Assembly (NCBI GenBank): GCA_001971685.1 | Contig: CP019326.1 | Location: 682,001-746,000 of the forward strand | DNA: 64,000 bases | Source of the DNA: Halomonas sp. 1513 | GTDB lineage: Bacteria; Pseudomonadota; Gammaproteobacteria; Pseudomonadales; Halomonadaceae | Direction of reading: 5' to 3' | Part shown: piece by piece, positions 8,350 to 19,017 of the stretch | Layout of the letters: every line of letters begins with the position of its first letter | Position numbering within the stretch: the first letter of the stretch is position 1 | The notes under the pieces: model-generated | The model's input: the letters and a program-made list of their open reading frames with translations, nothing else | What the model was told of the DNA's origin: nothing | Database searches by the model: none | Position numbers and translations under genes: made by a program

Positions 8350-8384
8350 AAGGCAGAGGCGGCGGGAGCCGCCGCCTCTGCCTT
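8350..8384 (+). terminator. 14-bp hairpin in the nadA leader
   Basis: AAGGCAGAGGCGGC (8350-8363) pairs perfectly with GCCGCCTCTGCCTT (8371-8384) around a 7-base loop. Only two to three T follow, so it could be a terminator of the upstream regulator gene or a structure in the nadA 5' leader. Confidence 0.5.
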
Positions 8385-8470
8385 CTGGCGTGCAGCGTCG
8401 GGCAAAGAGCCTGATACGGTGCACCTGGTACATGCAGGGGGAGCCCCTGCCAGTCACAGTGGTAGACACG

Positions 8471-9499
8471 ATGACGATCATGACTTCCCGCGCCGAGGTG
8501 CAAGAGCACCTGGCCCGCGCCTACTGCCCAACGCGGATCCCCGCCGAGGATGAAGCGCGCGTCGATGAGATCAAGCGACTGCTCAAGGCGCACAACGCCG
8601 TACTGGTCGCCCACTATTACACCGATGATGTGATCCAGCAGCTCGCCGAGGAGACCGGTGGCTGTGTCGCCGACTCGCTGGAGATGGCCCGCTTCGGCGC
8701 CCGCCACGAGGCCGAGACCCTGGTGGTGGCCGGAGTGCGCTTCATGGGTGAGACCGCCAAGATACTATCCCCCGAAAAGCGCGTGCTGATGCCGACCCTC
8801 GAGGCGACCTGCTCGCTGGATATCGGCTGCCCGGCCGACGAGTTCGCGGCCTTCTGCGACCAGCACCCGGAGCGCACCGTGGTGGTCTATGCCAACACCT
8901 CGGCGGCGGTCAAGGCGCGCGCCGACTGGGTGGTGACCTCGTCCATCGCGGTGGACGTGATCGAGCACCTCCAGGCCCGCGGCGAGAAGATCCTGTGGGC
9001 GCCGGACAAGCACCTGGGCGGCTATATCCAGAAGCAGACCGGTGCCGACATGCTGCTGTGGGACGGCGCCTGTATCGTCCACGAGGAGTTCAAGGCCAAG
9101 GGCATCGAGGACCTCAAGGCGCTGTATCCCGACGCCGCGGTGCTGGTGCACCCGGAGTCACCGGCGGCGGTGGTCGGCCTGGCCGACGTGGCCGGCTCCA
9201 CCTCGCAGCTGATCAAGGCCGCCAAGGCGCTGCCCCAGGACAAGCTGATCGTCGCCACCGACCGCGGCATCTTCTTCAAGATGCAGCAGGCGGTGCCCGG
9301 CAAGACGCTGTTCGAGGCGCCCACCGCCGGCAACGGTGCAACCTGCAAGAGCTGCGCCCACTGCCCGTGGATGGCGATGAACGCCCTCGACAACCTGGCC
9401 GGCGCCCTGCGCCACGGCAGCGGCGAAATCGTCGTCGACGACGCGCTGCGCTCAGCGGCCCTCAAGCCGCTGGAGCGAATGCTGAATTTCCAGGCCTAA
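8471..9499 (+). CDS. nadA: quinolinate synthase A
   Basis: NadA condenses iminoaspartate with dihydroxyacetone phosphate to quinolinate in de novo NAD synthesis, using a [4Fe-4S] cluster. The 342-aa protein closely follows E. coli Nad[64 protein letters not shown], and [13 protein letters not shown]. Cysteines in [18 protein letters not shown] and GATCKSC supply the cluster ligands. I chose the ATG at 8471 (MTIMTSR); another ATG at 8480 is possible. It overlaps the convergent bepA by four bases. The partner nadC lies about 8 kb away at 17327-18181. Confidence 0.96.
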   Translation: MTIMTSRAEVQEHLARAYCPTRIPAEDEARVDEIKRLLKAHNAVLVAHYYTDDVIQQLAEETGGCVADSLEMARFGARHEAETLVVAGVRFMGETAKILSPEKRVLMPTLEATCSLDIGCPADEFAAFCDQHPERTVVVYANTSAAVKARADWVVTSSIAVDVIEHLQARGEKILWAPDKHLGGYIQKQTGADMLLWDGACIVHEEFKAKGIEDLKALYPDAAVLVHPESPAAVVGLADVAGSTSQLIKAAKALPQDKLIVATDRGIFFKMQQAVPGKTLFEAPTAGNGATCKSCAHCPWMAMNALDNLAGALRHGSGEIVVDDALRSAALKPLERMLNFQA

Positions 9500-10947
9500 A
9501 ACCTCTCCAGCGCCTCGCGGTACCCCATGAACGCCTCGCGGCGCTGCTCGATGCGACTCTCCAGGCTGCTGTCACCGGCCTGGCGAGCGCTGTCGCGGGC
9601 CACTTGCAGCTGCCGAATGGCGCTGTCCATGCGCCCGGTCAGCTGCAGGTGCTCGGCGCGGGCCAGATGGCCCCAGCCGTCGCGTCCGCTGCGGCCGGCG
9701 GCTTCGGCCAGTAGCGCAAACACCTGCGGGTCCTCCTGGCGGCGTTCGCTCAAGTCGCGCAGCACGCGATAGGCTTCGTCCGGGTCGCGCTGCAGCAGCG
9801 CTTCGCCGAGCACGCGGCTGGCCGGCGCATAGTCGGGCATCAGGCGCAGCACGCGACGGCTGCGCTCGATGGCGCCGTCGTAGTCGCCGGCGTCATAGGC
9901 CACCTCGGCGGCCGTGACCGGCAGCATCGGCAGGTCGGGAAGCTGGTTGGCGAGGGCGTCGAGGGTCTCCAGGGCGCTGGCGTGGTTGCCGCGCTCGGCG
10001 GCAATCAGCGCCTCCAGGTAGCGGCTGACCTGCGGCTCGGGGTTGCCCTGGGCGAGACGCGCCGAGGCCTGGTCGAGGTTGTCGCGGTTGACCGAGACCA
10101 GCGCCCTGGCGCGCACCAGGTCATAGCGTGGCCCCACCTCGCGCCGCTCGCGGGCACTCAGCTGGCTGGCGCGGGCCTCGGTATCGGTGATCCGCGACTC
10201 GGTGACCGGGTGGGTGAGCAGAAACTCCGGCGGATTGCCGCCCTGCAGCGACGCCATGCGCTGCATCGCGCGGAACATCCTGACCATCGCCTCGGGGTCG
10301 TAGCCGGCCCGGGCCATGGCCTGCAGGCCGACGCGGTCGGCCTCCTGCTCGAAGCGCCGCGAATAGGCCAGCTGGTCCTGGATGAAGGCGGCCTGGGAGC
10401 CCATCGCCACGCCGATGCCGGCATCGCCACCGCCGCCGGCGGCGATCAACATGCCGGCCAGCATCGCCGCCATGGCCGGCACCTGGGTCTGCTCGGCGCG
10501 GGACACCTGGCGCGCATAGTGGCGCTGGGAGAGGTGGCCGAGCTCGTGGGCGATCACCGAAGCGAAGGCGTCTTCCTCTTCGGCGAAGGCGAACAGGCCG
10601 GAGTTGACGCCGATCACCCCGCCGGGCACGGCGAAGGCGTTGAGCAGGCGACTGTCGACCAGCGTCACGCTGGTGCGGTTGTCGCCCAGATCGCTGTGCG
10701 GCAGCAGTCGCGAGATCACCGATTCGACGTAGTCCTGGGTAATCGGGTCCTGCCAGGCCGGCGCGCGGGCGCGGAACTGACGCAGCCAGGCGCGTCCCAG
10801 GCGGTACTCCTCGGCGCCGGCCGCCCCCGCGCCGCTGCTGCCGAGCTGCGGCAGGCCGAAATCGTCGACGGCGCTGGCGGAGGCCGGCAGCAGGCTGGCC
10901 AGGACCAGGCTGGCGGCGGCGAGACAGGGCTTGAGCATCTGCAACAT
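9496..10947 (-). CDS. bepA: M48-family periplasmic protease/chaperone BepA
   Basis: BepA (YfgC) is a periplasmic zinc metalloprotease and chaperone that acts on LptD and outer-membrane protein assembly at the BAM complex. The product (about 483 aa) has a cleavable signal peptide ending ASASA, the zinc motif HELGH within [15 protein letters not shown], a downstream EQEADRVG that supplies the third ligand Glu, and a C-terminal TPR region (last ~200 residues). Three ATGs lie close together; I prefer 10947 because GAGG stands six bases before it. E. coli bepA is likewise next to perM, which is nearby here. Confidence 0.92.
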   Translation of the reverse strand: MLQMLKPCLAAASLVLASLLPASASAVDDFGLPQLGSSGAGAAGAEEYRLGRAWLRQFRARAPAWQDPITQDYVESVISRLLPHSDLGDNRTSVTLVDSRLLNAFAVPGGVIGVNSGLFAFAEEEDAFASVIAHELGHLSQRHYARQVSRAEQTQVPAMAAMLAGMLIAAGGGGDAGIGVAMGSQAAFIQDQLAYSRRFEQEADRVGLQAMARAGYDPEAMVRMFRAMQRMASLQGGNPPEFLLTHPVTESRITDTEARASQLSARERREVGPRYDLVRARALVSVNRDNLDQASARLAQGNPEPQVSRYLEALIAAERGNHASALETLDALANQLPDLPMLPVTAAEVAYDAGDYDGAIERSRRVLRLMPDYAPASRVLGEALLQRDPDEAYRVLRDLSERRQEDPQVFALLAEAAGRSGRDGWGHLARAEHLQLTGRMDSAIRQLQVARDSARQAGDSSLESRIEQRREAFMGYREALERF

Positions 10948-11106
10948 GGCCATCCTCGGGGTAGTCGGGCATCCTGGGTCATGCATGAGTGCGGTCTATC
11001 GTCACCGTCGTTTCGCGCATGCCCTCTGCGATGTACATCGGACATTGATTCACTCGGCAAAGTGCCTTTAAATCTCAGTGGCTTCAGACATTTTTCGGGA
11101 GATCGC

Positions 11107-11358
11107 ATGGCCCTGCAACCAGATAATCAGCTCGACGCGCGTGGCTTGCCGTGCCCCCTGCCGCTACTCAAGGCCAAGCAGGCGCTGTCGCGCCTGGCGC
11201 CGGGCCAGCTGCTCGAGGTTCAGGCCACCGATGCCGGCTCCTGGCAGGACTTCGAGACCTTCGCCAGCCACAGCGATCATGAACTGGTTTCCCGCGAGAC
11301 CCGTGGCGAGGTGTTTTTTTACTGGATTCGCAAAGGCCCAGGGGTCACCTCGGCATGA
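11107..11358 (+). CDS. TusA-family sulfurtransferase
   Basis: TusA-family proteins carry a persulfide on a cysteine in the CPxP motif and pass sulfur on in tRNA thiolation and related pathways. The 83-aa protein has LDARGLPCPLPLLKAKQAL, with the active Cys at residue 16, and a compact two-layer fold length. GGGAGA precedes the start. The stop overlaps the next gene (perM) as ATGA. In E. coli the analogous TusA-like partner of perM/bepA differs, so this may be a TusA paralogue (SirA-like) rather than the canonical tusA. Confidence 0.85.
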   Translation: MALQPDNQLDARGLPCPLPLLKAKQALSRLAPGQLLEVQATDAGSWQDFETFASHSDHELVSRETRGEVFFYWIRKGPGVTSA

Positions 11359-12455
11359 CCATGCGTGCGCTGTTCAAGAGCTGGATCGAGCGCTACTTCT
11401 CCGACGAGGAGGCGGTGATCCTGCTGATCGTGCTGGTGCTCGGCTTCGCCGCGGTGATCCTGCTGGGCAGGATGCTGGCGCCCTTCTTCACCGCCTTGGT
11501 GATCGCCTTTCTACTGCAGGGCGCGGTCAATTCGCTGACTCGGCGCGGGGTACCACACCTGCTGGCGGTTTCGCTGGTGTTCCTGGGGTTCATCGGCCTG
11601 CTGCTGGCGATCGCCTTCATCCTGATGCCGCTGATCTGGAACCAGCTGGTGGGGCTGGTGCAGGAGACGCCGCGCATGTTCGCCGCCGGCCAGCAGCTGC
11701 TCGACAACCTTCAGGAGCGCTATCCGCAGCTGGTGACACCCGACCAGATTCAGAACTGGATCGGCGTGGCGGGGCGCGAGATGACCCAGGTGGGGCAGCG
11801 TGCGCTGACCCTGTCGCTGGCCTCGCTGGGCAACGTGCTGTCGCTGATCATCTACCTGGTGCTGGTGCCGATCCTGGTGTTTTTCATGCTCAAGGACAAG
11901 GACCGCCTGGTCGGCTTCATGCTGTCGCTGCTGCCCCAGAAGCGGCTGCTGATGACCCGTATCTGGAACGAGATGGACGACCAGATCGCCAACTACGTAC
12001 GCGGCAAGTTCATCGAGATCATCATCGTCGGCACCGTGGCCTTCCTGACCTTCGCCTTCTTCGGGCTGCCCTATTCGGCGCTGCTGGCGGTGCTGGTGGG
12101 GCTCTCGGTGCTGGTGCCCTATATCGGCGCGGCGGTGGCCACGCTGCCGGTGGCGGCGGTGGCCGGGTTTCACTTCGGGATCAGCGACCAGTTCGTCTAC
12201 GTGCTGATCGCCTACGGCATCATCCAGGCGCTGGATGGCAACGTGCTGGTGCCGATCCTGTTCTCCGAGGCGGTCAACCTGCACCCGGTGTCGATCATCG
12301 TCGCGGTGCTGTTCTTCGGCGGGGTGTGGGGCTTCTGGGGGATCTTCTTCGCGATCCCGCTGGCCACCCTGCTCAAGGCGCTGGTGGTGGCCTGGCCGCG
12401 GGGCATCGACAGTCGCGAACGCCAGGCAACGCTGAACGCGCTCTCCGAGGAGTGA
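11355..12455 (+). CDS. perM: AI-2E/PerM-family transporter
   Basis: A 366-aa integral membrane protein of the AI-2 exporter (PF01594)/PerM family. It has hydrophobic pairs near the N-terminus (residues ~20-95), a soluble loop (~100-150), and the C-terminal block with the family signature (LVPILVFFMLKDKDRLVGFML, then GIIQALDGNVLVPILFSE). The substrate of PerM is not settled; permease and Na+/H+ antiporter roles have been proposed for members of this family. It is translationally coupled to the TusA-like gene and divergent from bepA, matching the E. coli bepA-perM neighbourhood. Confidence 0.88.
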   Translation: MTMRALFKSWIERYFSDEEAVILLIVLVLGFAAVILLGRMLAPFFTALVIAFLLQGAVNSLTRRGVPHLLAVSLVFLGFIGLLLAIAFILMPLIWNQLVGLVQETPRMFAAGQQLLDNLQERYPQLVTPDQIQNWIGVAGREMTQVGQRALTLSLASLGNVLSLIIYLVLVPILVFFMLKDKDRLVGFMLSLLPQKRLLMTRIWNEMDDQIANYVRGKFIEIIIVGTVAFLTFAFFGLPYSALLAVLVGLSVLVPYIGAAVATLPVAAVAGFHFGISDQFVYVLIAYGIIQALDGNVLVPILFSEAVNLHPVSIIVAVLFFGGVWGFWGIFFAIPLATLLKALVVAWPRGIDSRERQATLNALSEE

Positions 12456-12473
12456 GCCCCGCGGCCACGCGGC

Positions 12474-12947
12474 TCAGCCGGCGTGCAGCGCCTGGGCGGC
12501 TTCGAGTACCTCCTCGACGTGGTCCTTGACCTTGACCCCGCGCCACTCCCGGGCCAGCTTGCCGTCGGCATCGATCAGGAAGGTGCTGCGTTCGACGCCG
12601 AGATGCTCCTTGCCGTACATCTTCTTGAGCTTGATGACGTCGAACAGCTGGCACACCGCCTCGTCCTTGTCGGAGATCAGCGCGAAGTTGAAGTCCTGCT
12701 TGGCCTTGAAGTTCTCCTGGGCGCGCAGGCCGTCGCGGGACACGCCGAGAATCACGGTGTTGGCGGCGTCGAAGGCCGCCTTGCGATCGCGGAAGTCGCC
12801 GCCCTCGGTGGTGCAGCCGGGAGTGCTGGCCTTGGGATAGAAGTAGATGACCACCTGCTGACCCTGGAACTGGGACAGGGTGACGGGGGTGTCGCCGGTG
12901 GCGGTGGCGGTGAAGTCGGGCACGGGTTGGCCGATACTGACGCTCAT
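12474..12947 (-). CDS. bcp: thioredoxin-dependent thiol peroxidase (Bcp/PrxQ)
   Basis: This 157-aa peroxiredoxin reduces hydroperoxides. Its peroxidatic cysteine is Cys45 in FYPKASTPGCTTEGGDFRD. The resolving cysteine found five residues later in E. coli Bcp is replaced by Gly50. The only other cysteine is Cys99 (EAVCQLF), so it is either a 1-Cys enzyme or uses a different resolving position. GAGGAGAG precedes the ATG. It is convergent with perM, 18 bases away, and divergent from dapA, recalling the E. coli bcp/dapA region. Confidence 0.94.
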   Translation of the reverse strand: MSVSIGQPVPDFTATATGDTPVTLSQFQGQQVVIYFYPKASTPGCTTEGGDFRDRKAAFDAANTVILGVSRDGLRAQENFKAKQDFNFALISDKDEAVCQLFDVIKLKKMYGKEHLGVERSTFLIDADGKLAREWRGVKVKDHVEEVLEAAQALHAG

Positions 12948-13162
12948 GTAGCTCTCCTCGAAGGTGGGTAAGACAACGCGCTACGATTACACGCAACCCG
13001 CCCTGCGCTGTAAAGCGCTTGACCGTCAAAGGGCGTCGAGGCGCATCGGGTTCTGTACAGACTTTCGCCGCCTGAGTACCATCTAGCCCCTGAATGCCTG
13101 CCCCCGAGGCGTGCCGATCGGGCGAAGCGCTGGCAGGCCACGGTTTTCGAGAGGAACACAGC

Positions 13163-14047
13163 ATGATCACAGGCAGTATGGTCGCCTTGGCGACGCCGAT
13201 GAAGGTCTCCGGCGAGATCGACTGGCCGGCGCTGCGACGACTGGTCAACTTTCACCTGGAGAACGGTACCGACGCCATCGTCGCCGCCGGCACCACCGGC
13301 GAGCCGACCACCATGTCCTTCGCCGAACACTTCGACGTGATCCGCACGGTGGTGGAAGAGGTGGCGGGCCGGATTCCGGTGATCGCCGGCACCGGCGCCA
13401 ATGCTACCTCGGAGGCGGTGGAGCTGGCGCGCTACGCCAAGGAAGTCGGCGCCGACTACTGCCTGTCGGTGTGCCCCTACTACAACAAGCCGACCCAGGA
13501 AGGCTTGTACCAGCACTTCAAGGCGGTGGCCGAGGGCGCCAACCTGCCGGTGATTCTCTACAATGTGCCGGGACGCACCTGTTCGGATCTCTACAACGAG
13601 ACCGTGCTGCGCCTGGCCGAGATCGACAATATCATTGGCCTCAAGGATGCCACCGGCAACCTCGAGCGCGCCGAGGATCTGATCGCCCGCCTCGAGGGCA
13701 GCGATTTCAAGCTCTACTCCGGCGACGACGCCACCGCCTGCGACTTCATGCTGATGGGCGGCCATGGCGACATCTCGGTGACCGCCAACGTGGCGCCCAA
13801 GGCGATGCACGAGCTGTGCGCCGCCGCGGTGGCCGGCGACACCGAGACCGCGCACTCGATCAACACGCGTCTGATGCCGCTGCACACCAACCTGGGCATC
13901 GAATCCAACCCGATCCCGGTCAAGTGGGCGCTGCACCGTATGGGCTACGCCGAGGCGGGCATTCGCCTGCCGATGACCTGGCTGTCCGAGAAATACCATT
14001 CCACGGTCAGCGAGGCGCTGCAGTTGGCGGGCGTCATCGACGACTGA
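13163..14047 (+). CDS. dapA: 4-hydroxy-tetrahydrodipicolinate synthase
   Basis: DapA condenses pyruvate and aspartate semialdehyde in lysine and diaminopimelate synthesis. The 294-aa TIM-barrel protein has the family features [43 protein letters not shown] and the Schiff-base lysine in [16 protein letters not shown] precedes the ATG at 13163. Upstream in-frame codons lack a Shine-Dalgarno. bamC follows 46 bases later, the same dapA-bamC-(purC) order as E. coli. Confidence 0.96.
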   Translation: MITGSMVALATPMKVSGEIDWPALRRLVNFHLENGTDAIVAAGTTGEPTTMSFAEHFDVIRTVVEEVAGRIPVIAGTGANATSEAVELARYAKEVGADYCLSVCPYYNKPTQEGLYQHFKAVAEGANLPVILYNVPGRTCSDLYNETVLRLAEIDNIIGLKDATGNLERAEDLIARLEGSDFKLYSGDDATACDFMLMGGHGDISVTANVAPKAMHELCAAAVAGDTETAHSINTRLMPLHTNLGIESNPIPVKWALHRMGYAEAGIRLPMTWLSEKYHSTVSEALQLAGVIDD

Positions 14048-14093
14048 TCGACAACCGCTGACTGCAACCGTGGACTCTCAACAAGGTGGATGC

Positions 14094-15059
14094 ATGAACC
14101 CTGCGCTTAAATGGATGCCGCTCGTCGTATCGATCGCTCTGGTGACTGCCGGCTGCGCCCGCGATGGTTATTTTCACGACCGCAACATCGACTACGCCGA
14201 GGCGGAGCTGGGGCAGCCGCTGGTGCTGCCCGAGACCCGCGACCAGAGCCGCTATCGCGACATCATGCCGGTACCCGAGGCGCGCGGGGAGTTCGTCGCC
14301 AGCGACGGGCGCTTCCGGGCGCCGCGCCCCGATGCGGTGGCGCGGGGCGGCCAGCGCGACTTCGTCGAGCGTCGCGAGTCGGGCAGTGACCGCTGGCTGC
14401 TGGTCAATGCCGACGCCGGCGACGTCTGGCCGCGGCTCGAGGATTTCAGTCGCCGCCAGGGTCTCAGCGTGACCGACAACAGCCCCCAGCGCGGCGTGCT
14501 GGCCACCAGCGAGGCGACCTTCACCCTGCAGCCCGGGGTGCGCGGCGGCGCCACCGAGGTGCGCTGCGAGCAGGGCGGTGCCGTGCATGCCCAGTGTCTC
14601 GACGCCCTCAACGACTTCCTGACCGCCGAGAGCCGCACCGCCAGTGCCTCGGCGCTGGCCACCCAGCGTGCCCAGCAGCAGGAGGAGAGCGTGCGCCTGG
14701 AGCGTAGCGACGACAGCTGGCAGCTGCTGCTGGCCGCCGACATGGAGCGCACCTGGGCCGAGATGGACTACCAGCTGTCGCGCAATTTCACCAGTGAGAA
14801 CCGCGAGCTGCTGCTCGAGAGCGACGAGTCGAATCGCGACTTCCTGCTCGAGTACATGACCGCCAGTGAACGTAACCGCGGGCCGCTCTCCATCGTGTTC
14901 AGTCCCGATGTGCGTCAGACCGCCCAGTGGCTGCGCCTGAGCCTCGACCAGGCCCCCGGCGGCGAGACCCGCGTACGGGTCATCAACGAGAGTGACAAGC
15001 AGCTCACCGCCGACGACACCCGCGAGCTGCTCGACCGCGTTGCCGCCCTGCTGCGCTAA
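14094..15059 (+). CDS. bamC: outer membrane assembly lipoprotein BamC
   Basis: BamC (NlpB) is a lipoprotein subunit of the BAM outer-membrane assembly complex. The 321-aa protein has a lipoprotein signal (MNPALKWMPLVVSIALVTAGC, lipobox TAGC), a ~70-residue extended N-terminal lasso, and two helix-grip domains (about residues 100-185 and 210-320). Sequence is divergent, so the call depends on architecture plus its position directly after dapA, as in E. coli. AAGGTGG lies upstream of the ATG. The stop overlaps the next start in TAATG. Confidence 0.85.
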   Translation: MNPALKWMPLVVSIALVTAGCARDGYFHDRNIDYAEAELGQPLVLPETRDQSRYRDIMPVPEARGEFVASDGRFRAPRPDAVARGGQRDFVERRESGSDRWLLVNADAGDVWPRLEDFSRRQGLSVTDNSPQRGVLATSEATFTLQPGVRGGATEVRCEQGGAVHAQCLDALNDFLTAESRTASASALATQRAQQQEESVRLERSDDSWQLLLAADMERTWAEMDYQLSRNFTSENRELLLESDESNRDFLLEYMTASERNRGPLSIVFSPDVRQTAQWLRLSLDQAPGGETRVRVINESDKQLTADDTRELLDRVAALLR

Positions 15060-15082
15060 TGTGCGACGCGCAGCAAGGTGCT

Positions 15083-15865
15083 ATGCGCAACGCCGTCGCG
15101 GGGCTACGCTTCGCCTCGCTGGGCAGCGGCAGCAAGGGCAATGCGACCCTGGTCTGCGACGGTGAAACGCGGCTGTTGATCGATTGCGGCTTCGCCATGC
15201 GCGAGGCCGAAAAGCGCCTGGCGCGCCTCGGCCTGCACCCGCGCCAACTCGACGCGATTCTGGTCAGCCATGAACACGGCGACCATATTCGCGGTGTCGG
15301 GGCGCTGGCGCGTCGGCACGGCGTGCCGGTCTACCTGACCCCGGGCACTTGGCGCAGCGGCCGCCTCGGCACGCTGCCTGAGCATCACTGGGTCACGCCG
15401 CAGCAGCGCTTCGCCATCAATGGCCTGCAGATCGATCCGGTGACGGTGCCCCACGATGCCCGCGAGCCGGTGCAGTTTCGCTTCCATGCCCATGGCCGCA
15501 GCTTCGGTGTGCTCACCGACCTGGGTCACCCCACCGCGCATGTGGCCGAGGCGTTTCACGGCTGCGACGCGCTGGTGCTGGAGTGTAACCACGACGTTCA
15601 GATGCTCGCCGAGGGGCCCTACCCGCTGCGCCTCAAGCGCCGCGTCGGCGGCGACTGGGGGCATCTTGCCAACGCTCAGGCCGCGGCACTGCTACCGCGC
15701 CTGGGACTCGACCGGCTGCAGCGCATCGTCTGCTCGCACCTGTCGGAACACAACAACTGCCCCGAGCGCGTCATGGAAGCCCTGACCCCGCTGCTCGACG
15801 GCGACGATTCGCGGCTCTCGGTGGCCGCCCAGGACCACGGCCTGGCCTGGCAGCATATCGCCTGA
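15083..15865 (+). CDS. MBL-fold metallo-hydrolase (YycJ/WalJ-like)
   Basis: A metallo-beta-lactamase-fold hydrolase with the family motif HEHGDH (SHEHGDHIRGV), an N-terminal ASLGSGSKGNATLV, TDLGHP and HLSEHNN near the end, matching the YycJ/WalJ group of probable phosphodiesterase/nuclease-like hydrolases. I chose the ATG at 15083 with AAGG four bases upstream; an ATG at 15059 overlapping the bamC stop (TAATG) is the alternative and would add eight residues. It sits between bamC and purC, a place where E. coli has no gene, and is likely cotranscribed with bamC. Confidence 0.83.
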   Translation: MRNAVAGLRFASLGSGSKGNATLVCDGETRLLIDCGFAMREAEKRLARLGLHPRQLDAILVSHEHGDHIRGVGALARRHGVPVYLTPGTWRSGRLGTLPEHHWVTPQQRFAINGLQIDPVTVPHDAREPVQFRFHAHGRSFGVLTDLGHPTAHVAEAFHGCDALVLECNHDVQMLAEGPYPLRLKRRVGGDWGHLANAQAAALLPRLGLDRLQRIVCSHLSEHNNCPERVMEALTPLLDGDDSRLSVAAQDHGLAWQHIA

Positions 15866-15910
15866 CACCGGCCGACCGACTCAACAGTGATTTTTGCGGA
15901 GACCGCTCCC

Positions 15911-16624
15911 ATGGAAAAGCGTCAACAGCTCTACGCCGGCAAGGCCAAGTCGGTCTACCACACCGACGATCCGCAGCGCATGATTCTGCACTTCCGCGAC
16001 GACACCAGCGCCTTCGACGGCGAGCGCATGGAGTCTCTGGCGCGCAAGGGCATGGTCAACAACAAGTTCAACGCCTTCATCATGCAGACCCTCGAGGCGG
16101 CGGGCATTCCCACCCACTTCGACGGCCTGTTCTCGGACACCGAGTGCGTGGTCAAGAAGCTCGAGATGATCCCGGTGGAGTGCGTGGTGCGCAATATCGC
16201 CGCCGGCAGCCTGGTGCGGCGCCTGGGGGTCGAGGAGGGCATTGCGCTGAACCCGCCGACCTTCGAGCTGTTCCTCAAGAACGATGCCCAGCACGACCCG
16301 ATGATCAACGAGTCGCTGGCCGAGAGCTTCGGCTGGGCGACGCCCGAGCAGCTCGCCGAGATGAAGGCGCTGACCTTCAAGGTCAACGACGTGCTCAAGG
16401 CGCTGTTCGCCGACGGCGGCCTGCTGCTGGTCGACTACAAGCTGGAATTCGGGCTGTTCAACGGCCAGATCGTGCTGGGTGACGAGTTCTCCCCGGACGG
16501 CTGCCGGCTGTGGGACGCCGAAACCCGCGAGAAGCTCGACAAGGACCGCTTCCGCCAGGGCCTGGGCGGCGTGATCGAAGCCTACGAAGAAGTCGGCCGG
16601 CGGATTGGCGTCGATTTCGGCTAG
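15911..16624 (+). CDS. purC: SAICAR synthase (phosphoribosylaminoimidazole-succinocarboxamide synthase)
   Basis: PurC ligates aspartate to CAIR in purine synthesis. The 237-aa protein has [14 protein letters not shown] at the N-terminus, [14 protein letters not shown], the substrate-binding stretch [17 protein letters not shown], and LVDYKLEFG followed by [13 protein letters not shown], all strongly conserved in bacterial PurC. CGGAGA precedes the ATG. The dapA-bamC-purC order is the E. coli one with the MBL gene inserted. It overlaps the convergent trmO by four bases. Confidence 0.96.
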   Translation: MEKRQQLYAGKAKSVYHTDDPQRMILHFRDDTSAFDGERMESLARKGMVNNKFNAFIMQTLEAAGIPTHFDGLFSDTECVVKKLEMIPVECVVRNIAAGSLVRRLGVEEGIALNPPTFELFLKNDAQHDPMINESLAESFGWATPEQLAEMKALTFKVNDVLKALFADGGLLLVDYKLEFGLFNGQIVLGDEFSPDGCRLWDAETREKLDKDRFRQGLGGVIEAYEEVGRRIGVDFG

Positions 16625-17325
16625 GGGGTTGCGATCGCCACTACCCGAAAGCCCTCGCCCTCGGCGCAGAAGCGCACGTCCACGTCCCTGAGCCGCACGC
16701 CGTAGACGCGCTCGGCGTCACCCTTGTCGCGGTGGTAGGCGGGGCGTGGGTCCTGGGCCAGCACCTGCTCGATCAGGGCGCGCAGCGAGGCGCTGTCGCT
16801 GCGCTGCTCGAGGGCGTCCTCCGCGTCCTGGGAGAAGCGCACCGCATGGCGCGGTGGAGCGTCCGCCGCCATGCCGGCCCGGGCGTCGGGCAGCGCCTCT
16901 GCCCAGGGTAGGTAGGGCTTGATATCCAACACCGGGGTACCGTCGACTAGGTCGCAGCCGTGCAGCTCGAGGGCCACGCCGTGGCGGGTGTCGATGGCAC
17001 CGAGAGCGGCCAGCGACAGCCCCAGGCGATTGGGGCGGTGGGTGCTGCGTGTGGCGAAGACGCCGAGCTTGGCGTTGCCGCCCAGCCGCGGCGGGCGCAC
17101 CAGCGGCGTCCAGCGCTCGGGGCTGTGGTGGAAGATGAAGGTCAGCCATACATGGCTGTAGGCGTCGAGGCCGCGCACCGCCAGCGGGTCGGCGTAGTCG
17201 CCGTGCAGCACCAGCCGGGCGCGGGCGGCGGGGGCCAGCCCCGGCTGGCGGGGCACGCCGAACTTGTCGCGGAAGTCGCTTTCGATATGGCCGATGGCCT
17301 CGACGGCGAAGCTTGCCGGCTTCAC
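16621..17325 (-). CDS. trmO: tRNA (N6-threonylcarbamoyladenosine37-N6)-methyltransferase TrmO
   Basis: TrmO (TsaA/YaeB) methylates t6A37 to m6t6A in tRNA-Thr(GGT). The 234-aa protein has the UPF0066 features: [23 protein letters not shown] at the N-terminus, [26 protein letters not shown], and [11 protein letters not shown]. The last third is the usual C-terminal extension ending near RPAYHRD...YGV. It starts one base after the nadC stop and so is in an operon with nadC. Confidence 0.92.
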   Translation of the reverse strand: MKPASFAVEAIGHIESDFRDKFGVPRQPGLAPAARARLVLHGDYADPLAVRGLDAYSHVWLTFIFHHSPERWTPLVRPPRLGGNAKLGVFATRSTHRPNRLGLSLAALGAIDTRHGVALELHGCDLVDGTPVLDIKPYLPWAEALPDARAGMAADAPPRHAVRFSQDAEDALEQRSDSASLRALIEQVLAQDPRPAYHRDKGDAERVYGVRLRDVDVRFCAEGEGFRVVAIATP

Positions 17326-17326
17326 C

Positions 17327-18262
<936 letters not shown>

Positions 18263-18268
18263 TCAGCC

Positions 18269-18850
18269 GTGATGCGTGCTGCTACCACGATCAGCGAAGG
18301 ATGGCTCGACGCCGCCCGACGGGTGTCGTCACCCAACTGCAATGCGCGACCCGAAGGCGAGGTCTCGGCGCTGGTGCTGCACTCGATCAGCCTGCCGCCG
18401 GGTGAGTTCGGCGGCGGCGACATCGAGCGGCTGTTCACCAATCGCCTCGATCCCGCGGCGCACCCCTATTTCGCCGGCATTGCCGCCCTGCGAGTCTCGG
18501 CGCATCTGCTGATTCGCCGCGACGGCGAGTGCGTGCAGTTCGTGCCCTTCGACAAGCGCGCCTGGCACGCCGGCCGCTCGCGCTGGTTCGATCCCCATAG
18601 CCGCCGTGAACGCGTCGAACTCAACGACTTCAGCGTCGGCATCGAGCTCGAGGGCGACGAGGTGACGCCCTACCGCGAGGCGCAGTACCGCACCTTGGCG
18701 GGGGCTGTCGCGGCGCTCTGCGAGCACTACCCGCGGCTGACCACGGGGCGCATCACCGGTCATGCCCGCATTGCGCCGCTGCGTAAGACCGATCCCGGGC
18801 CGGCCTTCGATTGGGCCTATCTGCGCCGCTGCCTGCTCGATTTCATGTAG
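18269..18850 (+). CDS. ampD: 1,6-anhydro-N-acetylmuramyl-L-alanine amidase AmpD
   Basis: AmpD is the cytosolic zinc amidase of peptidoglycan recycling that removes the stem peptide from anhydro-muropeptides. The ~193-aa protein has the amidase_2 fold with zinc ligands in LVLHSISLP (His), the conserved AWHAGRSRWFD, NDFSVGIELEG and GHARIAPLRKTDPGPAFDW (His and Asp). Start: GTG 18269 (CAGGAA six bases upstream) immediately followed by ATG 18272; either is possible. No ampE follows here; aceE is next after a 305-base regulatory gap. Confidence 0.94.
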   Translation: MMRAATTISEGWLDAARRVSSPNCNARPEGEVSALVLHSISLPPGEFGGGDIERLFTNRLDPAAHPYFAGIAALRVSAHLLIRRDGECVQFVPFDKRAWHAGRSRWFDPHSRRERVELNDFSVGIELEGDEVTPYREAQYRTLAGAVAALCEHYPRLTTGRITGHARIAPLRKTDPGPAFDWAYLRRCLLDFM

Positions 18851-18860
18851 TTACACTACA
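18846..18860. promoter_or_regulatory. operator-like palindrome 1 upstream of aceE
   Basis: TGTAGT-TAC-ACTACA is a perfect 6-bp-arm inverted repeat with a 3-base spacer and overlaps the ampD stop codon. Its core matches a second palindrome at 19018 (TGTARTNNNAYTACA). See that entry. Confidence 0.4.
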
Positions 18861-18956
18861 GGTCGCCACTTTTCGTCTAGGCTGAGACGAGGGCACGCAA
18901 GGTCTTGTGCTGCGGCGCAATATCTTATGTGAAAACAATTTCCATGTCCGTTACAA

Positions 18957-18985
18957 TTGGCAGGCGGCAGGCTTTGCGGTATCTT
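18957..18985 (+). promoter_or_regulatory. aceE: candidate sigma70 promoter of aceEF
   Basis: TTGGCA (18957-18962) and TATCTT (18980-18985) are 17 bases apart. Transcription would start near 18992, placing the palindrome at 19018 within the early leader, where a bound repressor could block elongation. Confidence 0.4.
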
Positions 18986-19017
18986 CATCGGCCTACGACG
19001 GGCTTTCTGCATGCCCC

